Part shown: in pieces, positions 29,679 to 38,704 of the stretch
Layout of the letters: each line of letters begins with the position of its first letter
Position numbering within the stretch: the stretch's first letter is position 1
DNA from: Neptuniibacter halophilus
GTDB lineage: Bacteria > Pseudomonadota > Gammaproteobacteria > Pseudomonadales > Balneatricaceae
Assembly: GCF_030295765.1 (NCBI RefSeq)
Contig: NZ_AP027292.1
Span: forward strand, 2,108,001 to 2,172,000
Direction of reading: 5' to 3'
DNA: 64,000 nt
Made by a program: the position numbers and the translations under genes
The notes under the pieces: generated by a model
The model's database searches: none
The model's input: the letters and a program-made list of their open reading frames with translations, nothing else
What the model was told of the DNA's origin: nothing

Positions 29679-31166
29679 TCAGCTCAGCTCAGAAAGCGGG
29701 TTGCGTGGTCGCCGCCGTCCCAGACTAAACAGGCACAGGAGCAGAGCGGCGCCGAGTACCGGAGCAGAGCCGTATTGCTGGAAGGGTGTTTCTCCGTGCA
29801 TCGGGTAGACCTCTCCACGCAGAACACCGGAGCGGAACTGGGGTAGTCGGGCGACCAGTTCCCCCTGAGGGTTGATCAGACCGCTGATACCATTGTTGGT
29901 GCCGCGAATCAGCCAGCGACCATTCTCCAGCGCCCGCACCCGGGCGATCTGCATATGCTGAGCCGGTGCAATGGAGCGTCCGAACCAGGTGTCGTTGGAC
30001 ACCGTCAGCAATATATCTGCCTGCCTTGCGCCGCTGCGGACCAGTTCAGGGTAGGCGATCTCATAACAGATCGCTGTACTGATCTGCTGGCCCTTAACCT
30101 GCAACAGAGGTTGCTTGCCCTGAGGTAGCGAGAAGCTCGACATAGGCAGATTGAAAAAATCTAAAAGCCCGCGTAACTGCTGCTCAACCGGGACGTATTC
30201 ACCAAACGGCACCAGCCGCTGTTTATGATAAATGCCGCTGCCGACGGTGAGTATCGCTAAGCTGTTGTGAATCCGGTAACCACGGGGGCGGCTGGCATCC
30301 CGTTCACTGCTGGGCAGACCGCTGATCAGAGTGACATTCTCCGCATCCAGTGTGTTGAGCAGTTCACCGAGTGCCGGAGCGGCCTGATGGAACAGTGCCG
30401 GAATTGCGGTTTCCGGCCAGAGCATCAGGTCAGTATCGGTATGCGGCAGGGAAAGTTCCTGATAACGGCTGAATATGTCCGGACGGTAGTCCGGGTTCCA
30501 TTTGATCTGCTGCGGGATATTCGGTTGCACCAGCGCTACCCTCAGGGGCTCTTCTCCGCGTTCGGTCCAGCTCTGGTGTAACAGGTAGCTGGCGATCAGA
30601 GGCAGCGGCAGGGCGAGGAGTAACGCCACCCGGCGCAGACGCAGCAGTTCCGCGGCGCAGAGTGCAGTCAGCAGCATGCCGAGGCTGGCCAGCCAGACGC
30701 CTCCGATCGGCAACAGGTTGGCAAAGGGGGTATCGAGCGCAGCATTGCCCAGATAAAGCCAGGGAAAGCCGGTAAACAGCCAGCTCCGCAACCACTCAAA
30801 AACGATCCACAGGCCAATAAAGCCCAGTGCTCGAAGCCGGGCACTGAACAGTTTGCTCCACAGGTAAAGCTGTAGCGCAAACAGCAGGGCCAGTCCGGCT
30901 ACAAACAGCAGTGTCAGAATAACCGCGATCGGTAACGGGGTCTGACTGTGCTCGCTGATACTGACATACACCCAGGAGACGCCACTGCCGAAAAAGCCGA
31001 GGCCAAACAGATAACCGAGCCAGCCGCTTTGCGTGACGGAGCGATGAGTGCAGCAGAGGTAGAGCAGAGCCGGTGGCAGTAACGCCAGATAGGGAACTTC
31101 GAAAGGTGCCATCGCCGGAGCGATCAGGGCACCGGCGAGCAGGGCTGTAAGGGCGGCGATCAGCAT
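29679..31166 (-). CDS. lnt: Apolipoprotein N-acyltransferase (Lnt)
   Basis: Adds the third acyl chain to outer-membrane lipoproteins in the inner membrane. The 495-residue protein has six to seven N-terminal hydrophobic segments (1-195) and then a nitrilase-like periplasmic domain with the catalytic triad Glu252 (PETAIPALF), Lys315 (YHKQRLVPFGEY) and Cys367 (ICYEIAYPEL). It lies 4 bp after corC, last gene of miaB-phoH-ybeY-corC-lnt. Confidence 0.96.
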   Translation of the reverse strand: MLIAALTALLAGALIAPAMAPFEVPYLALLPPALLYLCCTHRSVTQSGWLGYLFGLGFFGSGVSWVYVSISEHSQTPLPIAVILTLLFVAGLALLFALQLYLWSKLFSARLRALGFIGLWIVFEWLRSWLFTGFPWLYLGNAALDTPFANLLPIGGVWLASLGMLLTALCAAELLRLRRVALLLALPLPLIASYLLHQSWTERGEEPLRVALVQPNIPQQIKWNPDYRPDIFSRYQELSLPHTDTDLMLWPETAIPALFHQAAPALGELLNTLDAENVTLISGLPSSERDASRPRGYRIHNSLAILTVGSGIYHKQRLVPFGEYVPVEQQLRGLLDFFNLPMSSFSLPQGKQPLLQVKGQQISTAICYEIAYPELVRSGARQADILLTVSNDTWFGRSIAPAQHMQIARVRALENGRWLIRGTNNGISGLINPQGELVARLPQFRSGVLRGEVYPMHGETPFQQYGSAPVLGAALLLCLFSLGRRRPRNPLSELS

Positions 31167-31170
31167 CGGT

Positions 31171-32007
31171 TTATGTGTGGCGAACGACCTGCAGCAGGCG
31201 AATACGCCGGGTGTCTGCGGACAGAATCTTAAACTGGAAGCCGTCTATGTCGACGGTTTCATCTTTTTTCGGCAGGTGGCCGAAACTCTGGGTGACAATG
31301 CCGCCGATGGTGTCGAACTCTTCATCCGGGAAGCCGACGGAGAAGAACTCATTAAAGTCTTCGATCGGGGTCAGTGCCTTGACGATAAAGGTGTTGTCAT
31401 CAAACGGTTTGATGTTGCCTTCATCGTCTTCCGGGTCATGCTCATCTTCGATTTCGCCGACGATCTGTTCCAGTACATCTTCGATGGTGATCAGGCCGGA
31501 TACACCGCCGTATTCATCCATCACAATCGCCATATGATTGCGGTTAACACGGAACTCTTTCAGCAGGACGTTGAGTCGCTTGGACTCCGGGATAACGGTC
31601 GCGCTGCGCAGTTTGCTCTTCAGGTCGAACGATTCCAGTCCCTCTTCCAGAATCAGCGGCAGCAGATCTTTTGCCAGCAGGACACCAAGGATTTCATCCG
31701 GTGATTCACCAATCACCGGGAAGCGTGAGTGAGCGCTGGAGATAATGACCGGCAGGAATTCGCGCGGGGTCTGATCCGCTTCTACCACAACCATCTGCGA
31801 GCGCGGGATCATCACATCCCTTACCTGCATATCAGACACCTGCATGGCACCTTCCATGATGGTCAGGGCCTCATTGTCCAGCAGGTTGTCGTCGGTCGCC
31901 TGACGTAAATCGGTTAACAGGTCTTCGCGGCTGCGCGGCTCGTCACTGAATGCCTGAGTTAACTTGCCTAACCAGCCTTTGGGCTGTCCCGTTCGATCTT
32001 CGCTCAT
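31171..32007 (-). CDS. corC: CorC/YbeX CBS-domain protein
   Basis: The 278-residue soluble protein has two CBS repeats (about 65-185; VRDVMIPRSQM and GVLLAKDLLPL) and a C-terminal CorC_HlyC domain (about 195-275; DEEFDTIGGIVTQSFGHLP). It is linked to magnesium/cobalt efflux and, in E. coli as YbeX, to ribosome and rRNA maturation. Encoded 20 bp after ybeY and 4 bp before lnt. Confidence 0.93.
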   Translation of the reverse strand: MSEDRTGQPKGWLGKLTQAFSDEPRSREDLLTDLRQATDDNLLDNEALTIMEGAMQVSDMQVRDVMIPRSQMVVVEADQTPREFLPVIISSAHSRFPVIGESPDEILGVLLAKDLLPLILEEGLESFDLKSKLRSATVIPESKRLNVLLKEFRVNRNHMAIVMDEYGGVSGLITIEDVLEQIVGEIEDEHDPEDDEGNIKPFDDNTFIVKALTPIEDFNEFFSVGFPDEEFDTIGGIVTQSFGHLPKKDETVDIDGFQFKILSADTRRIRLLQVVRHT

Positions 32008-32027
32008 GGTTTTGCGGGGTCCTGAAA

Positions 32028-32483
32028 TTAGTTGTCGTCCCGGTAGGGATCTGCAATCGCTATACTTGCCAGAATCTGCCGTTCGAGGTCTTCCATCTCT
32101 TCGGCTTCAGCGTCATTTATATGGTCGAAACCGATCAGATGCAAGCAGCCATGTACAACCATGTGTGCCCAATGGTCAAAAAGGGCTTTTTTCTGTGCCT
32201 GGGCTTCCTCTGCCACCACCTCAGCGCAGATCACCAGATCGCCGAGCAGGCTGAGCGGGACTCCTTCCGGGACTTCGAACGGAAAGGAGAGTACGTTGGT
32301 GGGTTTATCCTTGTCGCGATAGTCACGGTTCAGTTGCTGACTTTCCTCAGGAGAGACCACGCGGATGCAGATCTCGCCTTCATCGCGACGGCCGCCGAGG
32401 GCGGCATCGACCCATTGCTGAAACTGCGCTTCAGTGGGTAGTTCGCCCTCGACTTCGTACTGGATATCACAATCAAAGGCCAT
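32028..32483 (-). CDS. ybeY: Endoribonuclease YbeY
   Basis: Metal-dependent RNase required for 16S rRNA 3'-end maturation and ribosome quality control. It has 151 residues; the zinc site H3xH5xH is intact (H111, H115, H121 in HGCLHLIGFDH), and the TNVLSFPFE block (62-70) is present. It lies 3 bp after phoH, the standard order. Confidence 0.96.
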   Translation of the reverse strand: MAFDCDIQYEVEGELPTEAQFQQWVDAALGGRRDEGEICIRVVSPEESQQLNRDYRDKDKPTNVLSFPFEVPEGVPLSLLGDLVICAEVVAEEAQAQKKALFDHWAHMVVHGCLHLIGFDHINDAEAEEMEDLERQILASIAIADPYRDDN

Positions 32484-32486
32484 GAT

Positions 32487-33467
32487 TCAGTCCTTGTTCT
32501 GACGTTGTTCAAAACGATCATAGGCGCGCACGATATGCTGCACCAGCGGGTGGCGTACCACATCTTTGGCGGTGAAGCGGGTAAAGCCGATATCCTTCAC
32601 GCCGTCCAGCACCTGCATCGCGTGGATCAGGCCCGACTGGGTTCCCTTAGGCAGATCTACCTGAGTGATGTCGCCGGTGATCACCGCGGTTGAGCCAAAG
32701 CCGATACGGGTGAGGAACATCTTCATCTGTTCGCGGGTAGTATTCTGGCTTTCATCCAGAATCACGAACGAGTTGTTCAGGGTGCGGCCGCGCATATACG
32801 CCAGCGGAGCCACTTCAATAACATTGCGCTCGATCAGCTTGCCAACCCGCTCAAAGCCGAGCATCTCGTAAAGTGCGTCGTACAGCGGGCGCAGATAGGG
32901 GTCAACCTTCTGACTCAGATCGCCGGGCAGGAAGCCGAGCTTTTCGCCGGCTTCAACCGCCGGACGCACCAGCAGAATGCGGTCAACCTCTTCCCGTTCC
33001 AGCGCATCCACGGCACAGGCGACGGCCAGATAGGTTTTACCGGTACCGGCAGGGCCGATGCCGAAGTTGATATCGTGTTGCAGAATAGAGCGGACATATC
33101 CCTGCTGGTTTTCACCGCGCGGGCGGATCAGGGCTTTTTTCGTGCGGATGCTGATATCCGTGTCTTCAATCTTCTGATGGCTGATCGCCTGTTCGAGTCC
33201 ACTCTGCTGGATCAGCAGATGGATCTGTTCAGGGGTCAGGCGCTTATCCTCACGGGCATCGGCATAAAGGCTCTCGAGCATGTCGGAGACTTCGCTGATG
33301 ACCTGCATGTCGCCCAGCAACTGAAAGTGGTTGCCGTGGTTACGGATCTCAATCCCGAGACGCTTTTCCAGCATCTTCATATGTTCATTGAACGGGCCGC
33401 ACAGGTTGGCGAGGAATTCCGCGTTTTCCGGTTCCAGAGTCAGTTTGATCGATTGTGCTGTGGTCAA
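32487..33467 (-). CDS. phoH: PhoH-like ATPase (YbeZ)
   Basis: The 326-residue P-loop ATPase of the PhoH family works with YbeY in rRNA processing. Walker A is GPAGTGKT (138-145); Walker B is the FVILDESQN region. The start must be a TTG at 33467: the codon before it is GCA and the one before that is the miaB stop, while the next ATG would remove about 30 conserved N-terminal residues (LTLEPENAEFLANLCGPF). The ribosome-binding site is a weak GGCGGG. Three bases separate it from miaB and three from ybeY. Confidence 0.94.
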   Translation of the reverse strand: MTTAQSIKLTLEPENAEFLANLCGPFNEHMKMLEKRLGIEIRNHGNHFQLLGDMQVISEVSDMLESLYADAREDKRLTPEQIHLLIQQSGLEQAISHQKIEDTDISIRTKKALIRPRGENQQGYVRSILQHDINFGIGPAGTGKTYLAVACAVDALEREEVDRILLVRPAVEAGEKLGFLPGDLSQKVDPYLRPLYDALYEMLGFERVGKLIERNVIEVAPLAYMRGRTLNNSFVILDESQNTTREQMKMFLTRIGFGSTAVITGDITQVDLPKGTQSGLIHAMQVLDGVKDIGFTRFTAKDVVRHPLVQHIVRAYDRFEQRQNKD

Positions 33468-33470
33468 TGC

Positions 33471-34835
33471 TTAGCCCGCCTTTGCCGTAAAAGTATCGTC
33501 CAGTTCGGAACAGATCAGTTCACCTACCAGCGAGTTGGCGTAGGCTTCGACGATCTTCACATCGGCAAAGTGGCCGATCAGGTCCGGGTTGGCGCAGCGG
33601 AAGTTAACCACACGGTTGTTCTCGGTACGACCGGAAAGCAGGCCCGGGTCTTTCTTCGAGTAGCCGTTAACCAGAATACGCTGGGTGCTGTTGACCATGC
33701 GACGACTGATCTGCTGAGCGTTCTGAATGATCCGGCTCTGCAGAATCTGCAGACGTTGCTTCTTGGTCTCTTCGTCAATGTTGTCCGGCAGGTCTGATGC
33801 CGGTGTCCCCGGACGACGGCTGTAGATAAAGCTGTAACTGTTGTCGAAGCCGATCTCATCGATCAGTTTCATGGTGGCCTCGAAATCAGCATCGGTTTCG
33901 TTGGGAAAGCCGATAATAAAATCAGAGGAGATCTCAATGTCCGGGCGTACTTTGCGAATACGGCGGATTTTCGATTTGTACTCCAGCGCGGTGTGTCCGC
34001 GTTTCATCGCCATCAGAATCTTGTCGGAACCACTCTGCACCGGCAGGTGCAGGAAGCTGACCAGCTCGGGAACCTCAGCATAGACGTCGATCAGAGAGTC
34101 GCTGAACTCTACCGGATGGCTGGTGGTGAAACGGATACGGTCGATCCCCTCGATTGCGGCAACGCAACGGATCAGCTCAGCCAGATCGGCGGTGTCACCA
34201 TCATGCGTCGCGCCGCGGTAAGCGTTGACGTTCTGTCCCAGCAGGTTGACCTCACGCACGCCCTGCTCGGAGAGTTCAACGCACTCGGCGATCACGTCAT
34301 CCAGCGGGCGGCTCACCTCTTCACCACGGGTATAAGGCACCACGCAGAAAGTGCAGTATTTTGAACAGCCTTCCATCACCGATACAAAGGCTTCTGCGCC
34401 CTCCACTTTAGGGGCAGGCAGGTGATCAAATTTCTCAATTTCAGGGAAAGATACATCGACGATACCGACACCGCCGGCGTCGGTTTCACTGATCATCTCC
34501 GGCAAGCGGTGCAGAGTCTGGGGGCCGAAGATCATATCCACATAAGGGGCGCGTTTAAGGATGTTGTCCCCTTCCTGACTGGCTACGCAGCCACCCACGC
34601 CGATCTTCAGCTCGGGCTTACTCTGTTTCAGCTTGCGCCAGCGACCCAGCTGGTGGAACACCTTCTCCTGAGCTTTTTCACGGATCGAACAGGTGTTGAG
34701 CAGCAAAACGTCTGCCTCATCGGCATTTTCTGTCAGCTCAAGATCATGACTTTCCCCCAGCAGATCTGCCATGCGGGCAGAGTCGTATTCGTTCATCTGA
34801 CAGCCGTGGGTTTTAATAAACAGCTTTTTCGCCAT
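33471..34835 (-). CDS. miaB: tRNA-2-methylthio-N6-dimethylallyladenosine synthase (MiaB)
   Basis: Radical SAM methylthiotransferase modifying ms2i6A37 of tRNAs. It has 454 residues. The auxiliary cluster cysteines are C12, C49 and C83; the radical SAM triad is CSKYCTFC (about 157-164), and a C-terminal TRAM domain is present. It heads the miaB-phoH-ybeY-corC-lnt operon; a TATAAT in minus sense at 34909-34914 could be its -10 box, with a poor -35. Confidence 0.97.
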   Translation of the reverse strand: MAKKLFIKTHGCQMNEYDSARMADLLGESHDLELTENADEADVLLLNTCSIREKAQEKVFHQLGRWRKLKQSKPELKIGVGGCVASQEGDNILKRAPYVDMIFGPQTLHRLPEMISETDAGGVGIVDVSFPEIEKFDHLPAPKVEGAEAFVSVMEGCSKYCTFCVVPYTRGEEVSRPLDDVIAECVELSEQGVREVNLLGQNVNAYRGATHDGDTADLAELIRCVAAIEGIDRIRFTTSHPVEFSDSLIDVYAEVPELVSFLHLPVQSGSDKILMAMKRGHTALEYKSKIRRIRKVRPDIEISSDFIIGFPNETDADFEATMKLIDEIGFDNSYSFIYSRRPGTPASDLPDNIDEETKKQRLQILQSRIIQNAQQISRRMVNSTQRILVNGYSKKDPGLLSGRTENNRVVNFRCANPDLIGHFADVKIVEAYANSLVGELICSELDDTFTAKAG

Positions 34836-35061
34836 TGTTCACCTGTAGTTTGTTTGGATCAAAAGCCCGGAGGGTCTGTTTCTGCCGGGGTCTGTAAAGG
34901 ACCGCGCATTATACTGAAGCGACCAGATAATGAACAGTTTAGCTGAGCAGGGAATGTCGCACCGTCAACCGGGCACCGACTCGGGGCGAACGCGCTGAGT
35001 TGTGCACTGTTATCACTCAGGTATATTCGGGGAAAAAGCAGTCAACGCGTTGGCTGTGTTC

Positions 35062-35221
35062 TTAACTTCATGAAAATAAAGAATTTTAATATTCTGGCCC
35101 GGGCTTTGCTATTTGTAGGCCAGGTAGATCGGTGCAGATCTGAAAAATAAAAATAAAAAAACCTGGACGGAATACAGCACCCCGGCACCCGCTAAGGCGG
35201 TCTGTTGGGGTGCTTTTTTTC
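35062..35221 (+). ncRNA. Candidate small RNA or attenuated leader upstream of the DUF1820 gene
   Basis: A sigma70-like promoter TTAACT (35062-35067), 17-bp spacer, TTTAAT (35085-35090) would start a transcript near 35097. Inside are CCAGGT/ACCTGG (35120-35125 with 35161-35166) enclosing AGATC-GGTGCA-GATCT (35126-35141), an A-rich single-stranded stretch (about 35142-35160), and a terminal hairpin AGCACCCC/GGGGTGCT (35176-35183 with 35207-35214) followed by T residues. The whole is about 125 nt and has no coding content. It has the layout of an Hfq-type small RNA but resembles none that I can name. Confidence 0.45.
35176..35221 (+). terminator. Strong rho-independent terminator with no gene upstream
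   Basis: An 8-bp perfect stem AGCACCCC/GGGGTGCT is followed by at least seven T. The nearest upstream gene is on the other strand, so it must end a non-coding transcript or attenuate the downstream gene. Confidence 0.8.
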
Positions 35222-35333
35222 TGCCTGCACAGCGATTGCCTGTGCGTTTCCCTTGAAACGATTCAGTTTTGCCCTTATCTAGCAGGTTTAATTATTTCCG
35301 CCCGTCAGGGCCCGTTTTCGATCAGGGTAATCA

Positions 35334-35657
35334 ATGGCTAAAGAAGATCGTATCTACCGTGTGATCTTTGTGAATCAGGATCAGGTATTTGAGCTCTATG
35401 CTAAACATGTCTACCAGAGTGATATGTGGGGCTTTCTGGAAATTGAAGAGTTTGTCTTTGGTAATCGTTCCGAGTTACTGATCGACCCGGGTGAAGAGAA
35501 GCTGAAGAATCAGTTTGCCGGCGTTAAGCGCTCATATATCCCCAGCCATGCTGTGATCCGCATTGATGAAGTCGAGCAGGAAGGGATCGCTAAGGTTTCC
35601 GAAGCGAAAGGCACCATCACTGCGTTTCCGCTGACTCCGGCGCCGAAAAAAGATTAA
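35334..35657 (+). CDS. DUF1820 family protein
   Basis: Small acidic cytosolic protein of 107 residues of a family restricted mainly to gammaproteobacteria; the opening RIYRVIFVNQDQVFELYAKHVYQS pattern (about 6-29) and FVFGNRSELLIDPGEEKLK are diagnostic. Function unknown. It is preceded by the orphan terminator and faces a calcium-loop protein gene across a perfect 12-bp hairpin. Confidence 0.85.
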   Translation: MAKEDRIYRVIFVNQDQVFELYAKHVYQSDMWGFLEIEEFVFGNRSELLIDPGEEKLKNQFAGVKRSYIPSHAVIRIDEVEQEGIAKVSEAKGTITAFPLTPAPKKD

Positions 35658-35683
35658 TCAATCAGGGCTAAGCCCTGATTGAT
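35657..35683. terminator. Perfect 12-bp hairpin between convergent genes
   Basis: ATCAATCAGGGC (35657-35668) and GCCCTGATTGAT (35672-35683) around a TAA loop, starting at the last base of the DUF1820 stop codon. In minus sense a six-T run follows five bases later, so it may terminate the minus-strand gene; plus-strand termination is less clear. Confidence 0.6.
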
Positions 35684-35687
35684 CAGT

Positions 35688-36851
35688 TCAGACAACCAGA
35701 TCGACCTGCTGCAGGCTGCCCGTGTTACCGTTTTCGAACAGGAACAGACCGGATGATCGGATCTTACCGCCCAGTTCGTCACTGCCGGACCCCGCCTGCA
35801 GATCCCACTCGGTTTCGGTATATCCGAGATAAAGTGCGCCAACGCCTTTATCGGCAAGGCTGAACAGACTGCTGCTGCCATCGGCATGCTGAACCCAGAT
35901 TTTCAGCTTCTCCCAGACTGAATCGCCTTCATCAATAAAGCCATTCTTGTCTTCATCATACTCGGCCAGCTCCAGGAAGCCGTTGCCGGAGTTGGCGCCG
36001 AACAATTCGCTACCGTTGTCGATCACGCCATTTTCATTGTTATCCAGCGCGATATAGCCGCTGCTGGATTGAAGGCGCTGGATCTCTTCGCTTTCCCCAT
36101 CGCTGTCCAGATCAAAGCTGATGGTATCGGCACTGAGCTCGGCGGCTTTTCCGGCAAAGTTGATGACCAGCGGATCTTTCAGGGCGGCGCCGAGGCGGAT
36201 CTGAAAGCTGCGGTTCTCACTCAGGGTACGGCTCATGTTCAGTTGCAGATTCAGGTCGATGGTCCGGCCATCAGCGGTTTTGACCTGACCGGTGGCCTGA
36301 AACTGAACCTGAGACTGAGAAACATGGGTTTCGCTGTAGTTATAAACAAGGCCATGTTCGAGACCTGCTTCGGCCGCTGAACCCCCGGAGCTGATGTTCA
36401 GCTCGGCGTTACTGCTCTGTGCGCTGGTCTGAACGCCGCTGCCGCCCCCGCCGGACCCCTGCAGATCCAGCATGCCGACACTGAAACGCTTGCCGGTGAG
36501 GCTTTCGAACAGTTTTTTCAGCAGTTCGATTTTAACTTTGTCTTCCGGGCTGAGTTCAAACAGCGAAGGGCCGGCGGAATCCCGCTTGCCGAGGAGCTGG
36601 TCGAAGCTGTATTTGCCCAGATCCTGTTTGGCGATCACCTGTCTGGGGTCGTTGTAACTGGCCTGAGTTTCACGGACCTCTGTGACGACCTCCCGCTCAA
36701 CCCGTTCACGGTGTGTACCCGCCACCAGATTTTGCCTGTTGAAGGTATCTCCGGCACGGACAAAGCCTTCGGTTAATGTCTCCCTGACCTCTTTGTAGCG
36801 GCTGCTACTGGCCGCGCTGTCAAGGGCGACCTCTGCTGCGGCTATACGCAT
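35688..36851 (-). CDS. Uncharacterised protein with EF-hand-like calcium loops
   Basis: The 387-residue protein is found in several marine gammaproteobacteria without a known role. The N-terminal 130 residues are polar and helical, followed by a glycine/serine hinge (GSGGGGSG, about 130-140), a beta-rich region (about 145-245), and an Asp-rich segment (about 248-320) with three calcium-loop-like stretches: DLDSDGESEE, DNNENGVIDNGSELFG and DEDKNGFIDEGD. No signal peptide or TM helix is visible. A GGTGGAG ribosome-binding site precedes the ATG. Calcium binding is inferred from loop spacing; family membership is not assigned to a named enzyme. Confidence 0.7.
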   Translation of the reverse strand: MRIAAAEVALDSAASSSRYKEVRETLTEGFVRAGDTFNRQNLVAGTHRERVEREVVTEVRETQASYNDPRQVIAKQDLGKYSFDQLLGKRDSAGPSLFELSPEDKVKIELLKKLFESLTGKRFSVGMLDLQGSGGGGSGVQTSAQSSNAELNISSGGSAAEAGLEHGLVYNYSETHVSQSQVQFQATGQVKTADGRTIDLNLQLNMSRTLSENRSFQIRLGAALKDPLVINFAGKAAELSADTISFDLDSDGESEEIQRLQSSSGYIALDNNENGVIDNGSELFGANSGNGFLELAEYDEDKNGFIDEGDSVWEKLKIWVQHADGSSSLFSLADKGVGALYLGYTETEWDLQAGSGSDELGGKIRSSGLFLFENGNTGSLQQVDLVV

Positions 36852-36939
36852 ACTCCACCTGCGATTTCTGGTTAACCATAGGCGGGGTATCGGCTGTGCC
36901 GGCTGAAACTTCAGTGCTTCTCAGGCGGATGAATTTTTT

Positions 36940-37956
36940 TCAGTCGTGCAGCAGGGTTTTGGAAGCGCGCCCCGGTATCTCCCGGGCCAGACGCGGCACC
37001 AGATAGCCCGGCAGCAGGGTCTGTAGCTCGGCATGCAGGGCAATCGCCTGCTGATCAGGAATATCAAAATGAGCCGCACCCTGTACCGGGTCGAGGGTAA
37101 ACAGGTAGTAGGGCAGTATGCCCATACTGAACAGGGTTTCGCTGAGGGCTGCCTGTGCGCTCACGCTTTCATTCACGCCTTTCAGCAAGACGGCCTGATT
37201 GAGCAGGGTGACGTTCGCCTGCTTCAGACGAGCGGCAGCCTTAGCCACGTTCCGGTCCAGCTCATTGGCGTGGTTGGCATGCAGTACCAGAGCGGTATCA
37301 AACCGGCTCTGCTCAAGCATCTGACAGAGCCGGGCTGTGACCCGCTGCGGGATAACAACCGGCAGCCGGCTGTGAATGCGCAGGCGGCGCAGGTGAGGAA
37401 TCTGCTCCAGATCGCCGATCATCCGCTGCAGCCGACTGTCGCTGGTGGCCAGAGGATCGCCGCCGGAGAAAATCACTTCGCTGATGCTGTCATCAGCACG
37501 CAGGTAATCGAGCACTTTGTTCCACTGTTCGCTGCCGAGACGGTTATCGGCATAGGGGAAGTGACGGCGGAAACAGTAACGGCAGTTGACTGCGCAGGCG
37601 CCACTGAGAATCAGCAGTACCCGGCCTTTGTACTTGTGGATCAGCCCGTCGCTGTGGTTGGCGGCCATCTCCGCCAGCGGATCGGTAACATAGCCACGGA
37701 TTTCCAGTGTTTCCGCCTCCAGCGGCAGTACCTGACGCAACAACGGGTCGTTGGGATTGCCTTTCTCCATTCGCTGCAGAAACGGACGGGGTACCTTCAG
37801 CGCAAATAAACGCGCGCCCTGATCGGCACCATCCAGCAGAGACAGCGGCAGGTCGAGCTCGCGCAGGAGTGCTTCAGGTTCATCAATGGTGTTGCTGAGT
37901 AGCTGCTGCCACTCCTCCGTTGCCGGAAGCTGAGTGATGTCTGGAAAAGAATTCAT
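36940..37956 (-). CDS. epmB: EF-P lysine 2,3-aminomutase (EpmB)
   Basis: Radical SAM/PLP enzyme that converts alpha-lysine to beta-lysine for attachment to elongation factor P. It has 338 residues. The SAM cluster motif CAVNCRYCFRR gives C121, C125 and C128; the C-terminal GRASKTLL supplies the likely PLP lysine. It is divergent from efp, as in E. coli, and appears intact. Confidence 0.94.
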   Translation of the reverse strand: MNSFPDITQLPATEEWQQLLSNTIDEPEALLRELDLPLSLLDGADQGARLFALKVPRPFLQRMEKGNPNDPLLRQVLPLEAETLEIRGYVTDPLAEMAANHSDGLIHKYKGRVLLILSGACAVNCRYCFRRHFPYADNRLGSEQWNKVLDYLRADDSISEVIFSGGDPLATSDSRLQRMIGDLEQIPHLRRLRIHSRLPVVIPQRVTARLCQMLEQSRFDTALVLHANHANELDRNVAKAAARLKQANVTLLNQAVLLKGVNESVSAQAALSETLFSMGILPYYLFTLDPVQGAAHFDIPDQQAIALHAELQTLLPGYLVPRLAREIPGRASKTLLHD

Positions 37957-37986
37957 GCTGATTTTGTAAGGAATTGGAGCGGAAAG

Positions 37987-38014
37987 TTGCCCGCATTTTC
38001 CTTTCTAGTAGAAT
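37987..38014 (+). promoter_or_regulatory. Promoter of efp
   Basis: TTGCCC (37987-37992), a 16-bp spacer and TAGAAT (38009-38014). A transcript would start near 38021, leaving about 60 nt of leader. Confidence 0.6.
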
Positions 38015-38083
38015 GTCTGTCAATTTTACGCCAGCAGAGGGCTGCGGGGCGAAAAAACTTATACAAGAGATACAGAGAACATT

Positions 38084-38647
38084 ATGGCTAGCTTTTCTAC
38101 TAACCAGTTTAAAAACGGTATGAAAGTAATGATCGACGGCGATCCATGCTCCATGGTTGACGTTGAATTTGTAAAACCCGGTAAAGGTCAGGCCTTCACC
38201 CGGGTTAAACTGCGCAACCTGATGTCAGGTCGTATCTGGGAACGTACTTTCAAGTCCGGTGAAAGTGTGGAAGCGGCTGATGTAATCGACACCAGCATGG
38301 AATACTCCTACTACGATGGTGAACTGTGGTACTTCATGGACCCGAACACCTTCGAGCAGGTGGGTGCGGATGAAAATGCGGTGGCTGACGCGAAGCCATG
38401 GCTGAAAGAGCAGGACACGGTAATGGTGACTCTGTTCAACGGTAACCCGATCTCTGTAACGCCGGCTAACTTTGTTGAGCTGGAAGTGACTGAAACAGAC
38501 CCGGGCCTGAAAGGTGATACTGCGCAGGGTGGTTCTAAACCGGCAACTCTGAGCACCGGTGCAGTGGTTCGTGTACCTCTGTTTATCAACGAAGGCGAAG
38601 TGCTGAAGATCGATACACGTACCGGTGAGTACGTTTCCCGCGCCTGA
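38084..38647 (+). CDS. efp: Elongation factor P
   Basis: Rescues ribosomes stalled at consecutive prolines. It has 187 residues: a KOW-like N-terminal domain and two OB domains. The beta-lysylation target Lys34 lies in the canonical [10 protein letters not shown] loop, showing this is an EpmA/EpmB-type EF-P rather than the arginine-rhamnosylated type. It is flanked by epmB (divergent) and a disrupted epmA (downstream). Confidence 0.97.
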   Translation: MASFSTNQFKNGMKVMIDGDPCSMVDVEFVKPGKGQAFTRVKLRNLMSGRIWERTFKSGESVEAADVIDTSMEYSYYDGELWYFMDPNTFEQVGADENAVADAKPWLKEQDTVMVTLFNGNPISVTPANFVELEVTETDPGLKGDTAQGGSKPATLSTGAVVRVPLFINEGEVLKIDTRTGEYVSRA

Positions 38648-38663
38648 TCGCTGATTATCTCTG

Positions 38664-38689
38664 AAACGGCAGCCTCGGCTGCCGTTTTT
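38664..38689 (+). terminator. Rho-independent terminator after efp
   Basis: AAACGGCAGC pairs perfectly with GCTGCCGTTT around a CTCG loop and continues into T residues. Transcription of efp should therefore largely end before epmA. Confidence 0.9.
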
Positions 38690-38704
38690 GTTTGGAGCTC
38701 TGTT

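Larger units (their letters stand above)
34836..35333. other. Intergenic region of 498 bp between divergent miaB and the DUF1820 gene
   Basis: No convincing protein-coding frame. It contains the miaB promoter side (minus-sense TATAAT at 34909-34914) and, from about 35060, a plus-strand promoter-like sequence, inverted repeats and a strong terminator that are listed as a candidate small RNA. Between about 34950 and 35060 nothing is recognised. Confidence 0.6.
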
